Shown: positions 27,167 through 40,035, counted from the first letter of the stretch. The stretch: 64,000 nt of DNA from Auriscalpium vulgare (GCA_019915015.1 JAHBBC010000004.1:1488001-1552000); one strand, 5' to 3'. A program made the numbers and translations. Notes: a model not told the origin generated them from the letters alone.

Positions 27167-28817
27167 ATGTCCGCTCCAGCTGCCCCCACGCCCCCTCCGA
27201 TACCTCCCAACATCGCCGAAATGTGCGTCATTCGCCTTTGGTGACCCATTGCCGTCTTAAAGCATGTTTCTCACAGAGCTGGACCCATGGTACAAAGACG
27301 CCAATCTCCTTCGACAATAAGCTATTAATTCACTCTCTGCCTTTTAGCTTCTCGGCATATGTTTCAACTTCTGCTTTTACGGCGTCCTTGCTGCACAAGT
27401 CTGTGAGCGCATGAGTCTCCGTGGAAAACACAGTGATCGTGACGAACTATGGCAGGTTTCTACCATTACAGCTTCACTACGGACAAGAGGATATTCAAAT
27501 TCCTAGGTTCGTCGTACTTTTTGTCTGCCTAACTGGCCGTACTGAGTAGCACAACTAGTGTACGGGGTATTCCTCATCGAGACCACTCAAACGGCCATGT
27601 CCGGCGCCGATATTTTCTACTGGTACGCATCGGGCTTTGGAAATATGGAGCGCCTACAAGACACATACCTCTCACCATTTGACACGCCATTCCTGGGCTC
27701 GTTGGTCACCTGCATCGTCCAGACGTTTTATTCATACCGTATCTGGGTCCTGAAACCCACACTCTGGTGGCTCTCGTCGATAATCACTTCGGTCTGTTGT
27801 CTCCTGTTATATTCTAGGCGGACAACGAGCTGACGAGTCATCCAAGATCTCTTCTATGCAAGCTATCGGAGGGATCCTTGCCGCTATCAATGTTCGTCCC
27901 TCGTGCTTTTTGTTCCCAATATATGAAGCGCCAACTCTCTCGTAGGGCCATCATATTCGCTTCTCTCAGGTGCACGGCTCGGAGGCCAAGATACTTGCAT
28001 ACGTTAGTCTAACCTTCCTCAATCAAATTCGACCACTCAGCTCGTATAGATCATGTTTACTGGAGATGCTGTTGCCGACTTGCTGGTCGCCGTGACCATG
28101 GTCTGGCTGGTGAGCACCTCTCTTTCGTTTTACCACAGGGTCGCGATTTACCGCTTGTGTAGCTTGGTATATCTCAGCACCGCTACTCAAGACGCATACT
28201 TGCAAGGCTAATGCGCTTGTGCGTTGAAACAAATGTTGCATCCGGTGCGCAGTCCGTCGAAGCATCATGTCCGTTTTTCGCTGACGATAACATAGCGACT
28301 GTCGCCCTTCTCGCACTCATACTATATGTGGCATTTCCGGTACGTTCAGCGACCTTCAAGCCGGTCTGACGAGTGTTCAAACAATGCTTCTTTAGGGGAA
28401 GACCTACATCCTTGCACCGTAAGTTTTTGCGTCCGCTATGGTTGCTTCGAATTTCTCACCTCGAGTGGCCCCGAATTTAGTGGCGCATTCCTCGGCAAGG
28501 TGTACGTTTTGCAGCTAACCCGTCAGTCTCGTCGTCTGATGCATTTAATTTGTAGCTATTCCAATACCCTCCTCCTCTCTCTGAACAACCGTATCATGAT
28601 GCGGGAAGCAGTAGCCACCGGAACTCAAATCTTCGTCGAAAGTGAAGTCGTTGTTCATCCGTCCCGGCGGTCGAAGGTAGACTCCCACGCCTCCAACCAC
28701 ACTATCTTCCTCCAGGCATCGGAGGATGAGACACAATACAAGCAGCGCTCCATCAGTGCGGCAGAGCACGCCGATGGCATCGAGCTCCACACAATGGACT
28801 CACACAGTGGTGGGTGA
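27167..28817 (+). CDS. DUF6534-type seven-helix membrane protein, paralog 1
   Basis: Integral membrane protein of a family expanded in basidiomycetes; function unknown. Exons: 27167-27222, 27277-27289, 27348-27402, 27456-27506, 27559-27791, 27847-27891, 27946-28002, 28050-28109, 28163-28244, 28296-28339, 28396-28418, 28481-28501, 28556-28817; 333 aa in phase. Seven hydrophobic stretches start with GICFNFCFYGVLAAQV, VYGVFLIETTQTAMSGADIF and LVTCIVQTFYSYRIWVL. The last lies before YSNTLLLSLNNR, the conserved start of the cytosolic DUF6534 tail. Exon 2 is a 13-nt microexon also present in paralogs 2 and 3. Same intron positions and conserved words (LKPxLxWLS, QAIGG, LCVETNVxS) tie the three genes together. 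Convergent with OMT1. Confidence 0.85.
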
Positions 28818-29380
28818 GACATCCGGTACTGAGCTCAGCGGACTCATAGCGCACCATAGTGAGGGCGAGACCTGAGAAGGGTGCTCTTGGCCTGCAGCTC
28901 GACCTTGGGTCGTTCTAGGGCACTTCCGGACCGTCATGTTGTCTTCCAGTCTCATCCCCCACTGTCCATGCGATCGTACGCGAGTGTTCCGTGTATCATA
29001 GCGCCCCCTACTCTTGCTATATTTACATGAGATACATGTGTTATTATTCGGCGTTTCTCTCCTATCCCTCCAGTCAACCATTTTGTTTTTACACATGAGA
29101 TGACGAGAGCCAATCGTTGGTACATACAGTGCCTGCAAGAGAAACTTCCCTGCAGTGGTAACGCGATTCTGACCGGATGTCGCCTTGGCTCTGTCGGCTG
29201 TCCGGGCCGGCATGCCGGCCGCACTTCGTGCTTCAGCTAGCGGCCCGCCCCGCGCAATTCACTTGAACGAACGTCGCAAGCATGAGTGATTGCAGAAGCG
29301 GCGACGCGCCAAGATATTTGCGGTATAGGGCGGCAGCGATTTCGATGTACAGATATAACTTACTCGTGTGCCAATTGTTT
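28818..29380. other. Convergent intergenic region (3' UTRs)
   Basis: 563 bp between the stop codons of DUF6534 paralog 1 (+) and OMT1 (-). Nothing further was recognised. Confidence 0.4.
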
Positions 29381-31195
29381 TTACGCAGCCGTGAAAACGA
29401 GTGCCGGCAGCATGCCCGGCTTGACCCCCTCGAACTTCCACCCTGTGCGCGCCCCTAGCTCCACAAACTGCGCGAACGTGCGCTCCTGCCCGTTCATCAT
29501 GTTCAGCATCTGCGCGGGACCGAGCCGTCAGTTGCACGCTCTGCAAGCTGCATGTACAAGTGGAAGCTCACATGGAGATCCATCATGGTGAGGAAGCCGC
29601 CGAAGGGGAGGCCAAGGTTGGGGAGCAGCGGGAACGGCGGGGGCGGCGGGCCTGCAGCGTCGGGGCACGCGAGCGGCATGATGCTGTCGAATAGGATGAG
29701 CTTGGTGTTCGAGCCTGCGGCGGCGCGCAGGTGGTTCAGGATCTTCTCGCTCGTGGAGTCGGGCCAGTCATGGAGGATGAAGCGCATGTAGTACACGCTG
29801 GCCTGTTTGACAGTCTGTGGCTCAAAGAAGTCCTGCGCTGCGGAAGGCAATTTAGTTCGGGCGCAACAACGGAGCCAAGATGGACATACCTTGCAGGGTT
29901 ACCCGGCCGCTGGAAATAAGCTCAGGTGCCGTGTCCGCCCAGAACTAATAGAAGATCAGAGGACACGTCGTTAGCGTCACTACATAGTGGCATGTGCGAT
30001 ATATCAAATACCTTTTTGGTATCGACGATGACAGGCGCAAGGTCCTGGACGACATATTTCAGGTGGGGAAACTGCTTAGCAAAGACCAGCGTGAGTCCTC
30101 CGAGGCTTCCTCCGACGTCGACGACGACACTGCCTTCTTTCAGGGCCTTCCAATCGTAACCTGTGGATGCATATCGTAAGCATCCAATACGGGAACAAAT
30201 CACCATTGAGACTGTACCGTTGATGAAGATGCTCGGAGGGAAATGGTCGCCAGCGCCTGCCATGCAGGCGGTGAAGCGACTACCGCGCCACTGATTTTCC
30301 GGCTCCTTGTACCATTCCCACAACGTTTTCTTCGTCTTGTATGCCAAGTTGAAGGCGGTGTCATAGCCCTCTGTTTCGTTGCGAAGGTGAGCGGATGCGA
30401 CCACCGCTGTCTTGGAGGCTTCATCAGCTCTGGTATAGAATCAGCGACGTGCATCATTGCGGGGACGCCATCGACATACAAATGTCCCACAAACGCCGCA
30501 GCTGGCGCGCCCTCGTACTTGGTCGTGGGCCTGAAGAAGCTGGAATCAGCAAAGCGCGCACTGTACTGTACGGCACGATATGATCTCACTTCGACTTAAG
30601 CTCCTCGAACGGAAGCGCTTTGATGAGGAAGGAAGACAGGCGATTGTTGGCGAAGACATTTGGGGCGACTTCTCTGAACACGTGGCGAGAGGCGAGGTAG
30701 CGGAGGATGCGAGCTATGGACAGTCGGAGGATGAGAGACGAGCCACAACCTGTCCACGGAGACGTACCGATCTTGACCGGGTCGACGTTGATCTTCTTAC
30801 TGATGTCGTTCACGTGCAAACCCTACGAGACAGCGATCAGTGCCGGAAAGCAAGTAGAGAGGGCAAGATTCGGTGTTTACCTGGGGCTGGTCCTTGAGAG
30901 CATCGGCGATGTCTGCGTCGTTGACAAAGCCGAGCGAAGACGTCATGTACACTGCCGGGGCATAATCCTGGAAGGTGTCGAGGGGCGCGCGCACAGTAGC
31001 GATGATCTGGTGCGCGGCGGCAACGATCAGGCGCGCCGCGTCGCCGACGTCCTTGTCGGCGTCAAGCGGGCCCGGACTGAAGGGCTCATTGAGGGACGGG
31101 AAGGTGTGGCCTTTCTGCGCATAGGCATCTTCGAGGGTGCGTGCACCAGATGAGATGATGGCAGCCAGAGCAAGGAGGGGGCTGTCGGTCGCCAT
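29381..31195 (-). CDS. SAM-dependent O-methyltransferase OMT1 (COMT type)
   Basis: Transfers a methyl group from S-adenosylmethionine to a hydroxyl of a small molecule; substrate unknown. Exons: 31195-30881, 30822-30768, 30713-30590, 30530-30480, 30429-30218, 30160-30012, 29944-29890, 29837-29572, 29509-29381; 451 aa in phase. An N-terminal dimerisation/winged-helix part (ILRYLASRHVFREVAPNVFA) precedes the methyltransferase domain. SAM motif I is VVDVGGSLGG (265-274), then FPHLKYVVQDLAPVI. The likely catalytic base is His343 in ILHDWPD. The C-terminus is TGWKFEGVKPGMLPALVFTAA. All five OMTs share this nine-exon layout as far as seen; OMT1 is the most diverged of the complete four. It is flanked by DUF6534 paralogs 1 and 2. 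Confidence 0.9.
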
Positions 31196-31234
31196 CAGTC
31201 GTTGAGGGGATGAGAGACAAGTAGGAGCTCACCC

Positions 31235-31242
31235 TTTATGTA
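31235..31242 (-). promoter_or_regulatory. TATA-like element of OMT1
   Basis: On the minus strand the core reads TACATAAA about 45 nt upstream of the OMT1 ATG, at the place where OMT2-5 have TATATA-type boxes. It is one base off the consensus, so OMT1 may have a weaker core promoter. Confidence 0.5.
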
Positions 31243-32506
31243 CCACCGAGGTCGACCAGTGAAGAAATCAACAGTGGCGCCTTTAGCCATCATCACGGTT
31301 CTCCGTTCCCGTCACCAAGAGGCTGCAACTTTGGGACAGCCCGCTGCTCGTGGTGAAGATGATGACCTGCCATGTATCTTGTCATACATCGCCCCGTGCC
31401 CCCTATGCCTATATCCAGGATAGAGGCGCCCTGCGTGTGCCCTGCGACCTGGGCGCGAAATCAAAATCGTCAGTCAGCACGCGCACTAGACCAGCAGCGC
31501 CCTTCTTGAGAGTATGGTCGTCTGCATTCGACTAAGCCGACAGCGCCTCTGGATTTGTTCATCAGATGGGTAGGCACACACATTCGGGCGCGCATTGTTA
31601 TCCTAACTCACATTTAGCTGCGGCCGTACGGCGGATACTGACTCAAGCATGCGCAAGGGGTCCATCAATGGAAGAAACCACTATCGAAGTTGACCTGCCG
31701 GCAGTTCATGGGCCGTGCACCTCCATGGAGAGTCGCCGTACGTGTGACCGCGGTATTTGTGAATGTGCGGTGATGATCTCGGCGGGTACGTAGGCTGAGG
31801 AAGTAGGGGGATGAGCATAGACGTCCGGAGACAATCCGGAGACGGGGTGACGCGGGGATACTATAAAAAGATTTCCGTATCCCGTCGGTCAGCGTATTCC
31901 TTTCAGTGGAAAGACTTGACGATCTGCAACCTCCGAGTGAGTCGCAGTGACCCGTCGGCTTGCAAGGATTATTGGGAGAGAGAGAAATTCAAACTTCAAT
32001 TTTCCTTTGGCCTTGCCGCATATGCCGATGCTTAGTCACCATAGCATGCAGTGCGTCGGCGATAAGCAGACAAACCCCCCGAAAAATATATAGGAGCCAC
32101 AAGATTTGCTCGAATAGCAGTCGGGTTGACTATGGGACCACACACTGATGGCCGTTATAATATGATGGTCTGAAACGGTACGCAACAGCGCTGCTCACGC
32201 TCGCCAGCGACTCGACTACTAAGTAGTGTACAGGAGGTGATATTGTTTGATCCAACACGCGTATGGGACAACCGACAGCGATTAAATATGAACGAGAGGA
32301 CGTGAGCACGAGTCACCTAAGCTGCCTTAATATAATTATAGGATACTATACGTAGTACTATCAGTCCATGAGAACGGGGCCTGCGATATCAAGTGTGCGG
32401 CCATCGACCAGGTCTAAAACGAGCCCAGGTTGCCCATCGGACCTGACCTCGACTTCATGTCTACTCGCTACTTAGTGCACTGTAGGGATGCATAATGATA
32501 TGTTTT
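31243..32506. other. OMT1 upstream region with part of the shared OMT flank
   Basis: No gene seen. 31500-31570 resembles the blocks upstream of OMT2, OMT3 and OMT5 (a GTATGGTCGTCTGCAT-like stretch, then CAGCGCCTCTG and GTTCATCA). The word GCCGATGCTTAGTCA at 32024-32038 recurs upstream of OMT3 and, in diverged form, of OMT4 and OMT5. The rest is lower in GC and appears non-coding. Confidence 0.55.
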
Positions 32507-34087
32507 TCACTCACCGCTGCTTGAGTTCATGGCGCGAAGCTCCATTCCGTCGCCGCGCTCTGCCGCTCCGAGCGAGTGCATCTTGTACGGCTCCGGCTCT
32601 GACGACGACAAAGATTGACGGAAGGGATCTGCTCTTGGAGGGTGCACGGCGATTTCGCTCTGAACATAAACCCGGGTGCCCTGTGCCGCTTGCGCGTCGC
32701 GCAGCATGACACGACTGTTCAGAGAGACCATAAGCGTATTTGAATATCTAGCCAGGCAACGCGTCAGATTGCAGGAGGCATTGAGTTGAGCGGGAGAGAC
32801 TAACAGCTTTCCGAGGATCGCGGTGGGCGTGATGATGTATGTCGTATTCTACACAAACAACATCAGTCTATCATCAGAGCATACTGACGACAGGTGCACA
32901 CACCGGCTTTGCTACATAGAGGATGAAGGCAATGACGGCGACAGTTGCTGCGTCACTTTGAGCAAACGAAGCCTTACACACCGCAGAGGAAGAACTCACC
33001 CGACAGAACGTTTGTCTCGATGCACAGACGCATGATCTTCGACAACAAGCGGTTCGAATAGCTGCCTCGAGAGGTGGAAAGCTGCACAGACAGATGAATG
33101 AGTCGGGACGGAGAGTCAGGTCAAGCCGGGATACATACCAGCCAGACCATAGTACCCGCGATCAGCAAGTCGGCGATAGCCTCTCCGAGAAGCCAAAACT
33201 ATGAGAGTCGTCAGACCTCGCATTCAAAGAGACTCGTCGCGTGACGCACGTAGGTTGCGGGAACGGTCAAAGGAGAGTGGACCTGGGCAAAGCGGATGCG
33301 ATGGCCCTGCTGCGGTGTCAGCGCGATCACAGTAACGCCACGCCACCGAAACGTACGACTATGCCATCAATCATCCCTCCAATGGCCTGGGCAACCGATA
33401 TCTAATACGAGACCGGGGTCAGCGGACACTTTGCATGCGACAGAGAGACCACCAACCAAGACGACCACCCCCGAGAGCCACAGGAGTGAGGGCTTGAGTA
33501 TCCAGATTCGATAGGCATAGAATGATTGAACAATTAACGCGATCACCGAGCAGATGAAAGGCCCGTCCAACGGCGATATGTAGGTGTCTTGAAGGCGTGC
33601 CAAATTGCCAAAGCCAGCCGCGTACCAGTAGTAGATATCAGCCAAGGACATAGCGGTTTGGGCAGTCTCGATGATGAACACGCCATATACTGTGGTCTTT
33701 CTTAGGACGGTCAACAAAGGGCATTAGCGCGACGTCACCGACCTAAAATCTTGAATCGTTTCTTGTCGTCGGGAAAGTTGTAATTATAAGAATCTAGACG
33801 CCCTCAGTACGGCGAGTCTCACATCCTTCCGTTATATGCACTCACAAACTTGGGATCCGAGTACACCGTAAAGACAGGCATTAAAGTATACTCCGAAGAT
33901 CTAGGAAGAGGCGAGGACCACAATCATGAGCGGCATCGTAGAAGAATGCCGGAATCGCTTTACCATAGGTGCCGTCCTGATTGACGGACGTGGCGTTAGA
34001 GAAGGTCGTGGTGAACTGAGAGCAAAGCACGCACAACGTGGCAATATTGGGAGGAATCGGGATGATCGGCGGTACGGGAGTGGTCAT
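32507..34087 (-). CDS. DUF6534-type seven-helix membrane protein, paralog 2
   Basis: Exons: 34087-34035, 33976-33964, 33900-33846, 33793-33743, 33689-33457, 33401-33360, 33306-33250, 33198-33139, 33081-33000, 32947-32904, 32848-32805, 32747-32507; 324 aa in phase. The start MTTPVPPIIPIPPNIATL matches paralogs 1 and 3. Helices include VYGVFIIETAQTAMSLADIY, VIALIVQSFYAYRIWIL and FWLLGEAIADLLIAGTMVWL. The tail begins YSNTLMVSLNSRVML. Exon 32848-32805 equals two exons of paralogs 1 and 3 fused, so one intron is absent here. Exon 2 is again 13 nt. Function unknown; a transport or sensing role would be inference only. Orientation is the same as OMT1 and paralog 3. Confidence 0.85.
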
Positions 34088-36173
34088 GTTGCTCGTGGAG
34101 ATGGGGAGAAGGTTGGAATAGGGGATTAAGTGCGGAAAGCGCCTCACCGACAGATGGCGAGAGGTGGAGATCCGAAGGGCCTGCCACAGGAAGCAACTTC
34201 AGACATCGCATTCAAGTAGGCATCAGGGAGCCATGATCTGATCACGCGTGACAAAGGCGCAATTACGCAGCATCTAAACTTGACTGGCAAGAGGGGCAGG
34301 CGCCACACAGCCGCCGCATGGTCGTTTGCGCATGGTTTCAATGCCGTCGCAAACCAAGATCAATGCACGGTAACCGAGATTGGTAGAATGATACACAGGT
34401 CGCCTGTGCGTCTAGCGTTCCTGTGCGGGTGTCTGCGCCATCGCATCAGCTGCTGTGACATCGATACGGCCGGCGCGCACCTCAGATACAAGGCACAGGC
34501 TCAGAAGCCCGCCCGTGTCACGCCCGTGCCATCGTGAATGCATGAAATGCGGAACTTGTGCGCCGCTTCCCAGCCAGAGCGTCCTCCAATGCCAAGGCGA
34601 CATCGGACACAACGAATGTAAAATGGCCGCCCGGATTACTATCCCAGACAAAAAAGACGGACACCTCGGCGACTTCCCAGCGATGATGCGTTGACACCGG
34701 GCTTGAAATCATGCGCATCGGCTCCAATGCCCGAGCGCTGAACGCGGCGCTAGCCGCCTCGCTTTGAAGCCTTGAGCCCGAGGTAGGTGTGAACGTCGGA
34801 CGCCGTGCGATAGCACTGATGGCACTGCAATCGACTGGAAGCGGGGTCGAGACCTTGCGAAGATGTTGGCGCACTTCAGTACGTATACATAGGATAGGAG
34901 TAGAAGCAGACAAATAACGCCACCGACACCCCGGCGGCCTTGCACAGCCTTGTCCATCACCAATAGCGCCACCGTGACTGTCGGCGCATAGGGGAGACCG
35001 ACTTGGTTAAATCTTGAGAGCCCAAGCATAACAAATCCGTAGAATCAAAACCAGTTCGCGCTTCAAGGTTTGCACTACAATCGTAAAAGGAGGGCCTCGC
35101 AAGCCGGTGGTGATGCAAATGAAAGCCGGAGTCCGAGTGTTTGAGCAGTGTGGAGGCAACAAGGCGCTGGGCAATATGCCATGGAAATAAGCTCCGATGT
35201 GCGAGGACGGAGCAATGAGATCGTGCCAGAGATCAAGGTCCTGTACAGGTCGATCAAGCCCGATGAGAATAGATGGACGTACAAGCTAGCCTTGCCCGAG
35301 CTCCCCATCGTCCGTTTCACCATCCGTGGTCGCGACATCCACCTATTCCACCCTTCCCACTCGGCAGCTTGAAGCTCCACCTCCCGACGTTACTTGGACG
35401 TGCACGTCGCAAACCCTACCCAAAGAGCGGGGTCAGCGAGATCTCGGGAAAAGACTGGGCGTTCACCAAGATGTACCGTTTCATGGGCATTGTGACCAAT
35501 CTTGGATCGTAGCGAATTGCACCCAAAATGAGGCAAGCTGCGTGTCTTCAGGAGTGGGTGCAGCGAATCCCGTTTCTGTTAGCGCAGCATAGTAAACTAG
35601 CCAGAAAGCTGGGCGCCACGCGTATGAGAGGATCTCCAGGGTTGTCGGTTCTTGCACATGCCGGCGCTGCGAGGCTTAGAGAGGTATCTGTCACTTGCTG
35701 ACCGGTACGCAAAGAAACGGTATGCGCTGGAGGTGCGCTGCGGCTAGTAGGATACCGTGCAATACCATACGTCGACGTGGTCAGAGAGGGTCAGAGTAGA
35801 GTATCGGTTACCGGTACTCGGCAGATGCCGAATAGTCAAATAAACCCACTGTGAACCCGGCTCTGGCGATCCCAAGGCAGTCCTCAACTCGCTATAACTC
35901 CATTGTACAACGGGAAAAAAGTACATCAAAGAAGAGTGCGCTTCGGGCACCGAGAGTTGAAACGATCATATTATCTTACATACATAGCAGGCAGGTCCAC
36001 ACGAGTCACAGAATCGCAATCACACGAAGGTGAGAGTATGGACGGGGTCTAGAATGATCCCAGTTCGTACATCTGGTTCTGCAGGTCAGCTGCACCTTTC
36101 TCCGTTGTCGGCTTCAGGTCTACTCCAGATATCAGTTTTCTCCTAGGACGTACAACAAACATGACGGCAATTC
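34088..36173. other. Intergenic region, nothing recognised
   Basis: 2.1 kb between DUF6534 paralogs 2 and 3. It must hold the paralog 2 promoter. Several short open frames on both strands were read and show no known motif. No clear repeat was identified. Confidence 0.35.
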
Positions 36174-37829
36174 CTACTCACAGCTTTCTGGTCCTATCAC
36201 ACCAAGCTCGACTGCGTCGCCGTTCTCTGCTGAGCTTAGCGAGTGCCCGTTATAAGGGGCTGTCTCCGTCGACAGCGGAAGGACAACGGCGTGGTTGGAT
36301 TCCGCCTTTGATTGCCACTGGACAGCCTTGCCACTGGTCTCGCTGTTCAGGAAAACTCGGGTGCCCCTCGGCGCGAGGTTGCGCAGCATGATACGACTAT
36401 TCAGAGAGACAAGAAGCGTGTTCGAATAGCTAGACGGACAGCGCGTCAGTACGTGAAGTCGTGAGCCATGAGCGTCAGTGGGGCTAACTCACATCTTCCC
36501 GAGGGTTGCGGTGCTGGAAGCAAGCACGTAAATCAAAGGACGAGGTGTCGGATATGGTAGGAGCACTTACGGCGTGATGAGGTAGGTCGTATTCTGCATA
36601 AAACACCGTTAGATGCGGACCGCATCGACGACACGAGCACATACCGGTAACGCTACGTAGAGGATAAAGGATACAATGGCGATGGTGGCTATGTCATCGT
36701 GAGCAAGCGAAGGATGAGATGTCATATACATTGACGCACCAGACAAGACATTTGTCTCGATGCACAGACGCATGATCCTTGACAACACGCGGCTTGAATA
36801 GCGGTTTCGAGAGGCTGCGAGCTTCCCAGAGGGACTCAGTGAGAAACTAGGGACGCAACGTCGAGGGGGGATGCGCACCAGCCAAACCATGGTGACTGCG
36901 ATAAGCAGGTCCGCGACGGCCTCTCCGAGAAGCCAAAGCTGTAAGATTTGTCAGGCACATATTCGGGGGTCATCGTTGTGCGGCTCACGTAGGTTGATGG
37001 AACGGTGAGAGGAGAATGCACCTGCGCGAAGTGGATGCGATGGCCCTTCAAGGGAGTCAGCAACGATGTACATGCCAGATTGCATGACAAGAGCGTACAA
37101 CAATGCCATCAATCATGCCTCCAATAGACTGGGTAAGAGATATCTTGTAGGAGAAGATCAGTACGCTCCAAAGATGCCCCTCGTAAAAACGAAAAGCACG
37201 GACCAACGCTACAACCGCCGAGAGCCACAGGAGCGAGGGCTTGATAATCCAGATACGGTAGGCATAGAAAAGTTGAACGATCAAGGAGATAGAGGAGCCA
37301 ATGAATGGCCCGTCCAACGGCGATATGTAGGTATCTTGAAGGCGCGCCACGTCGCCAAACCCGACCGCATACCAGAAGTAAATATCAGCCATCGACATGG
37401 CCGTCTGGGCAGTCTCGATGAGGAACACGCCGTAAACTATGTCGCGTCTTTTCAGCACGACCGAGAATCGTATACGAGATGCCACTGACCTAAAATCTTG
37501 AATCTTCTCTTGTCATCGGAGAAGTTATAGTGATAGGAATCTAGAGACGGTCATGAGACTCTGAGCTCATGTCTTGCGGTCACATGCACTTACAGACTTG
37601 GGCTGCGAGAACACCATATAGACAGCAGTTGAAACATATTCCGAAAAGCTAGTCATAAACAACATTAGTTAGTTGCGCGGAGCACGCCGACGACACTTTA
37701 CCATAGGCGCCGTTCTGAACGAACGCTCGCGGCGTTAAAGGCGTTAATCTCGTGCTTGTTAAAGCAAAGAACCCACAGAGCACCGATGTTCGGAGGAATC
37801 GGGATCATCGGCTGTGCGGGGGCGGACAT
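36174..37829 (-). CDS. DUF6534-type seven-helix membrane protein, paralog 3
   Basis: Exons: 37829-37777, 37714-37702, 37648-37594, 37540-37490, 37436-37204, 37143-37102, 37045-36989, 36938-36879, 36821-36740, 36688-36645, 36593-36571, 36513-36493, 36429-36174; 329 aa in phase. The start is MSAPAQPMIPIPPNIGAL. Seven helices as in the paralogs, among them VYGVFLIETAQTAMSMADIY and LWLLGEAVADLLIAVTMVWL. The tail starts YSNTLLVSLNSRIML and ends GVIGPESCE. Closest to paralog 2 by shared wording in most exons, but it keeps the intron that paralog 2 lacks. A relic of a fourth copy lies 1.9 kb further right. Confidence 0.85.
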
Positions 37830-39705
37830 TTTGCTTGGGGATATGGCGAACGAGGGGTCTACCGCAAGGAAGAGCCTAGGGCTTCAAGTTCAAGGCTTAT
37901 GTGTCGCCAGCTATGATCATGACCTCGTCAGCAAAAGTCATCCATGTCCGCGGGTGATGTCAGCGGCAGGAAGATTCGGTGCGGCATGACGGGATGCCTC
38001 CAGCGACTGGGCTCCATTGGGCCGTATGCGCCCATGATCAATGAAGGGCTATTTCGATTGGCTGTGGGGTACACACGAGCGGACAGTGGCTATACTCCTT
38101 GCCTACGGACAGACGTCTCCTGCGCCGCAGAATCAGAACTTTTCATCATAGGATCACGGCAACCACATACCAGCGAGGGAAAAGTACAAGTATAGGAGGC
38201 CCACCCGTGCTTCAATCAAATGACGACAGGACCACGTTCGTGAGCAACGCATCTTCCAAGTCCGAGGTAGAGATTGAACAGTCAGGTCTCAGTAGATAAC
38301 GAGCACCTCCGCTCGATTCGTGCGCGACGGTTGGACCCGGTGCCAGTGGACCCAAATGGCGGATGTGCGGAAGCCATAGATCAGACGCTCAAGACTAGGA
38401 AGTACGGCAGCGCGCCGCAAACGAGACACGGAACCGAAGGTGGTGGCGTCAAATTCCATATGATGGCAGCGGACTCGATACAAAGTCAAGATGCTGCAAA
38501 GATGAGTGTGAGATGTTGGGCATCCATCATTACCTCTGGATGGCCTGTATGATCATTACAACAGCGCCCACAGCGCCTTAGAACAAGCGCCGCGGAGACA
38601 AGCCTTGAAAATTTGACATAGCTTGTCTGATGACCCACGCAAGAGTTATATCTATTAGGGCGTCGAGCTGTCATGAAGTAGTATCAGAAGATGAATCTGA
38701 AAGGCCGGAGTGTGTGGAGGCGTCGTCGACGAGGGAGTCCAAGGGTTGCGAGCACAGTGGGAATAAGTGGGGCGACTTCGTCGGGGAGTGTGAGCGACAT
38801 ATGCCGAGGAAGGAGACAGGACAGCGCTCGCAAGATCTGGCAAATCATGAAGAATGGATTGAGCTGTAGTAGGATCTAATAGGAACACACGAACAAATGA
38901 GCGGCGTCGTACCCGATATCAACGGCCTTTCCACACATGGCTTCATGGACCTTAGGAGAGAGCGCGCTCGACAAGGTTCCTTCACCACATGGGCAATCGG
39001 TATTAGCGCCGCGGACTATCAGCGACGAATAAACGCACCACCGCAGCTTTCTGGATCCAATCCGTATGCAAATACGATATGTTGCGAATGAGATGTCATG
39101 AGAGATTCACTGGCATGCCTCCCGGGCACATAGCAGACATCTATATTATCGTTAGTGGGTTTCACATTGAGAGAGACGTGCGTTACGCAGCATGGTCCTA
39201 GTAGATCCAGTAGCCCGACGTAGGTGTGCACTGTGGCTGGACCTCTTATGCCCCCATGCCATACAAGAGTCGGCAAAATGAGGGTGGCGGATCCTCGTAT
39301 TCTGGGGAAAACGAAACCGAGAACAACACGGTGTCCAGCATTGGGGCAAGGACGAGCCTTTGAAGTCAACGCCGACCACGTGCCCGAAGCTTGTAGGCCG
39401 ACTATCTCCGAACTGTCTTTTCAGCGGCCCGCCCCGCACTGAGTGCTGTAACTGTGTGCGAGAGGTCACTGGTCTGACCGCGTATTTTGCATCATTCAAT
39501 TATCTGTCCCGCTCCTGGGTGGCCGTCGCCATCAATACGCCGTAATTTCTGCTATCGTTCCCGCTACTATACCATCTCTTCGAGCAGGTCAGTGATATCT
39601 CCGTTCCAAGCCGTAAGCATTCCGAACTGCAGTGGCGATATCAGCAAGGTTTGGACATGCCGACACTGCTGCGCGCGAGGCCGTATTACGCGTGGCCGAG
39701 CGTGC
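37830..39705. other. Intergenic region, nothing recognised
   Basis: 1.9 kb containing the promoter of DUF6534 paralog 3. Open frames up to about 115 codons occur on both strands but show no known motif and overlap each other, as expected for chance. Confidence 0.35.
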
Positions 39706-40035
39706 TCAAACGGGTCCCACATCATTCGCCGACGCGATCCACAACAGGAGATCAGTACCCCCCAGGGCCATGCAACCGAGGGGAGTTTCACTCACCGGAC
39801 CATGAGCACGTCGCTCTGCCGAACTAAGCAGGTGCACCTTGACAGCGCCCTCCGACCAGAATGAGAGTACGACGGCGTGGTTGTTGAGCGGAGAGCACAC
39901 TGTGCATTCAAAAATTTATAATTATTGAGCTGGATTAGCAGTGGCGTCGCTGAGGAGCACTGCGCCACTTTACCATCCTGGATGGACGCTCGCGGCGTTG
40001 ATGCTGATAACCTCTTGCTGACGAGAATGCAGGAT
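39706..40035 (-). pseudogene. DUF6534 relic (fourth copy, internally deleted)
   Basis: Two pieces of a DUF6534 gene lie side by side. On the minus strand near 39900-39790 the translation NNHAVVLS...LLSSAE matches NHAVVLP...SLSSAE in the last exon of paralog 3. At 39970-40010 the sequence TTTACCAT...GACGCTCGCGGCGTT matches the exon 2/intron 1 region of paralog 3 (37695-37740). The five to six helices between them are gone, so the copy cannot work. Confidence 0.7.

Noticed and set aside
30713..30767. Read-through of the OMT1 second intron as coding
   Set aside because: The frame is open, but the extra residues are not shared in sequence with OMT2-5, and splicing gives the KIGARILRYL junction typical of the family.
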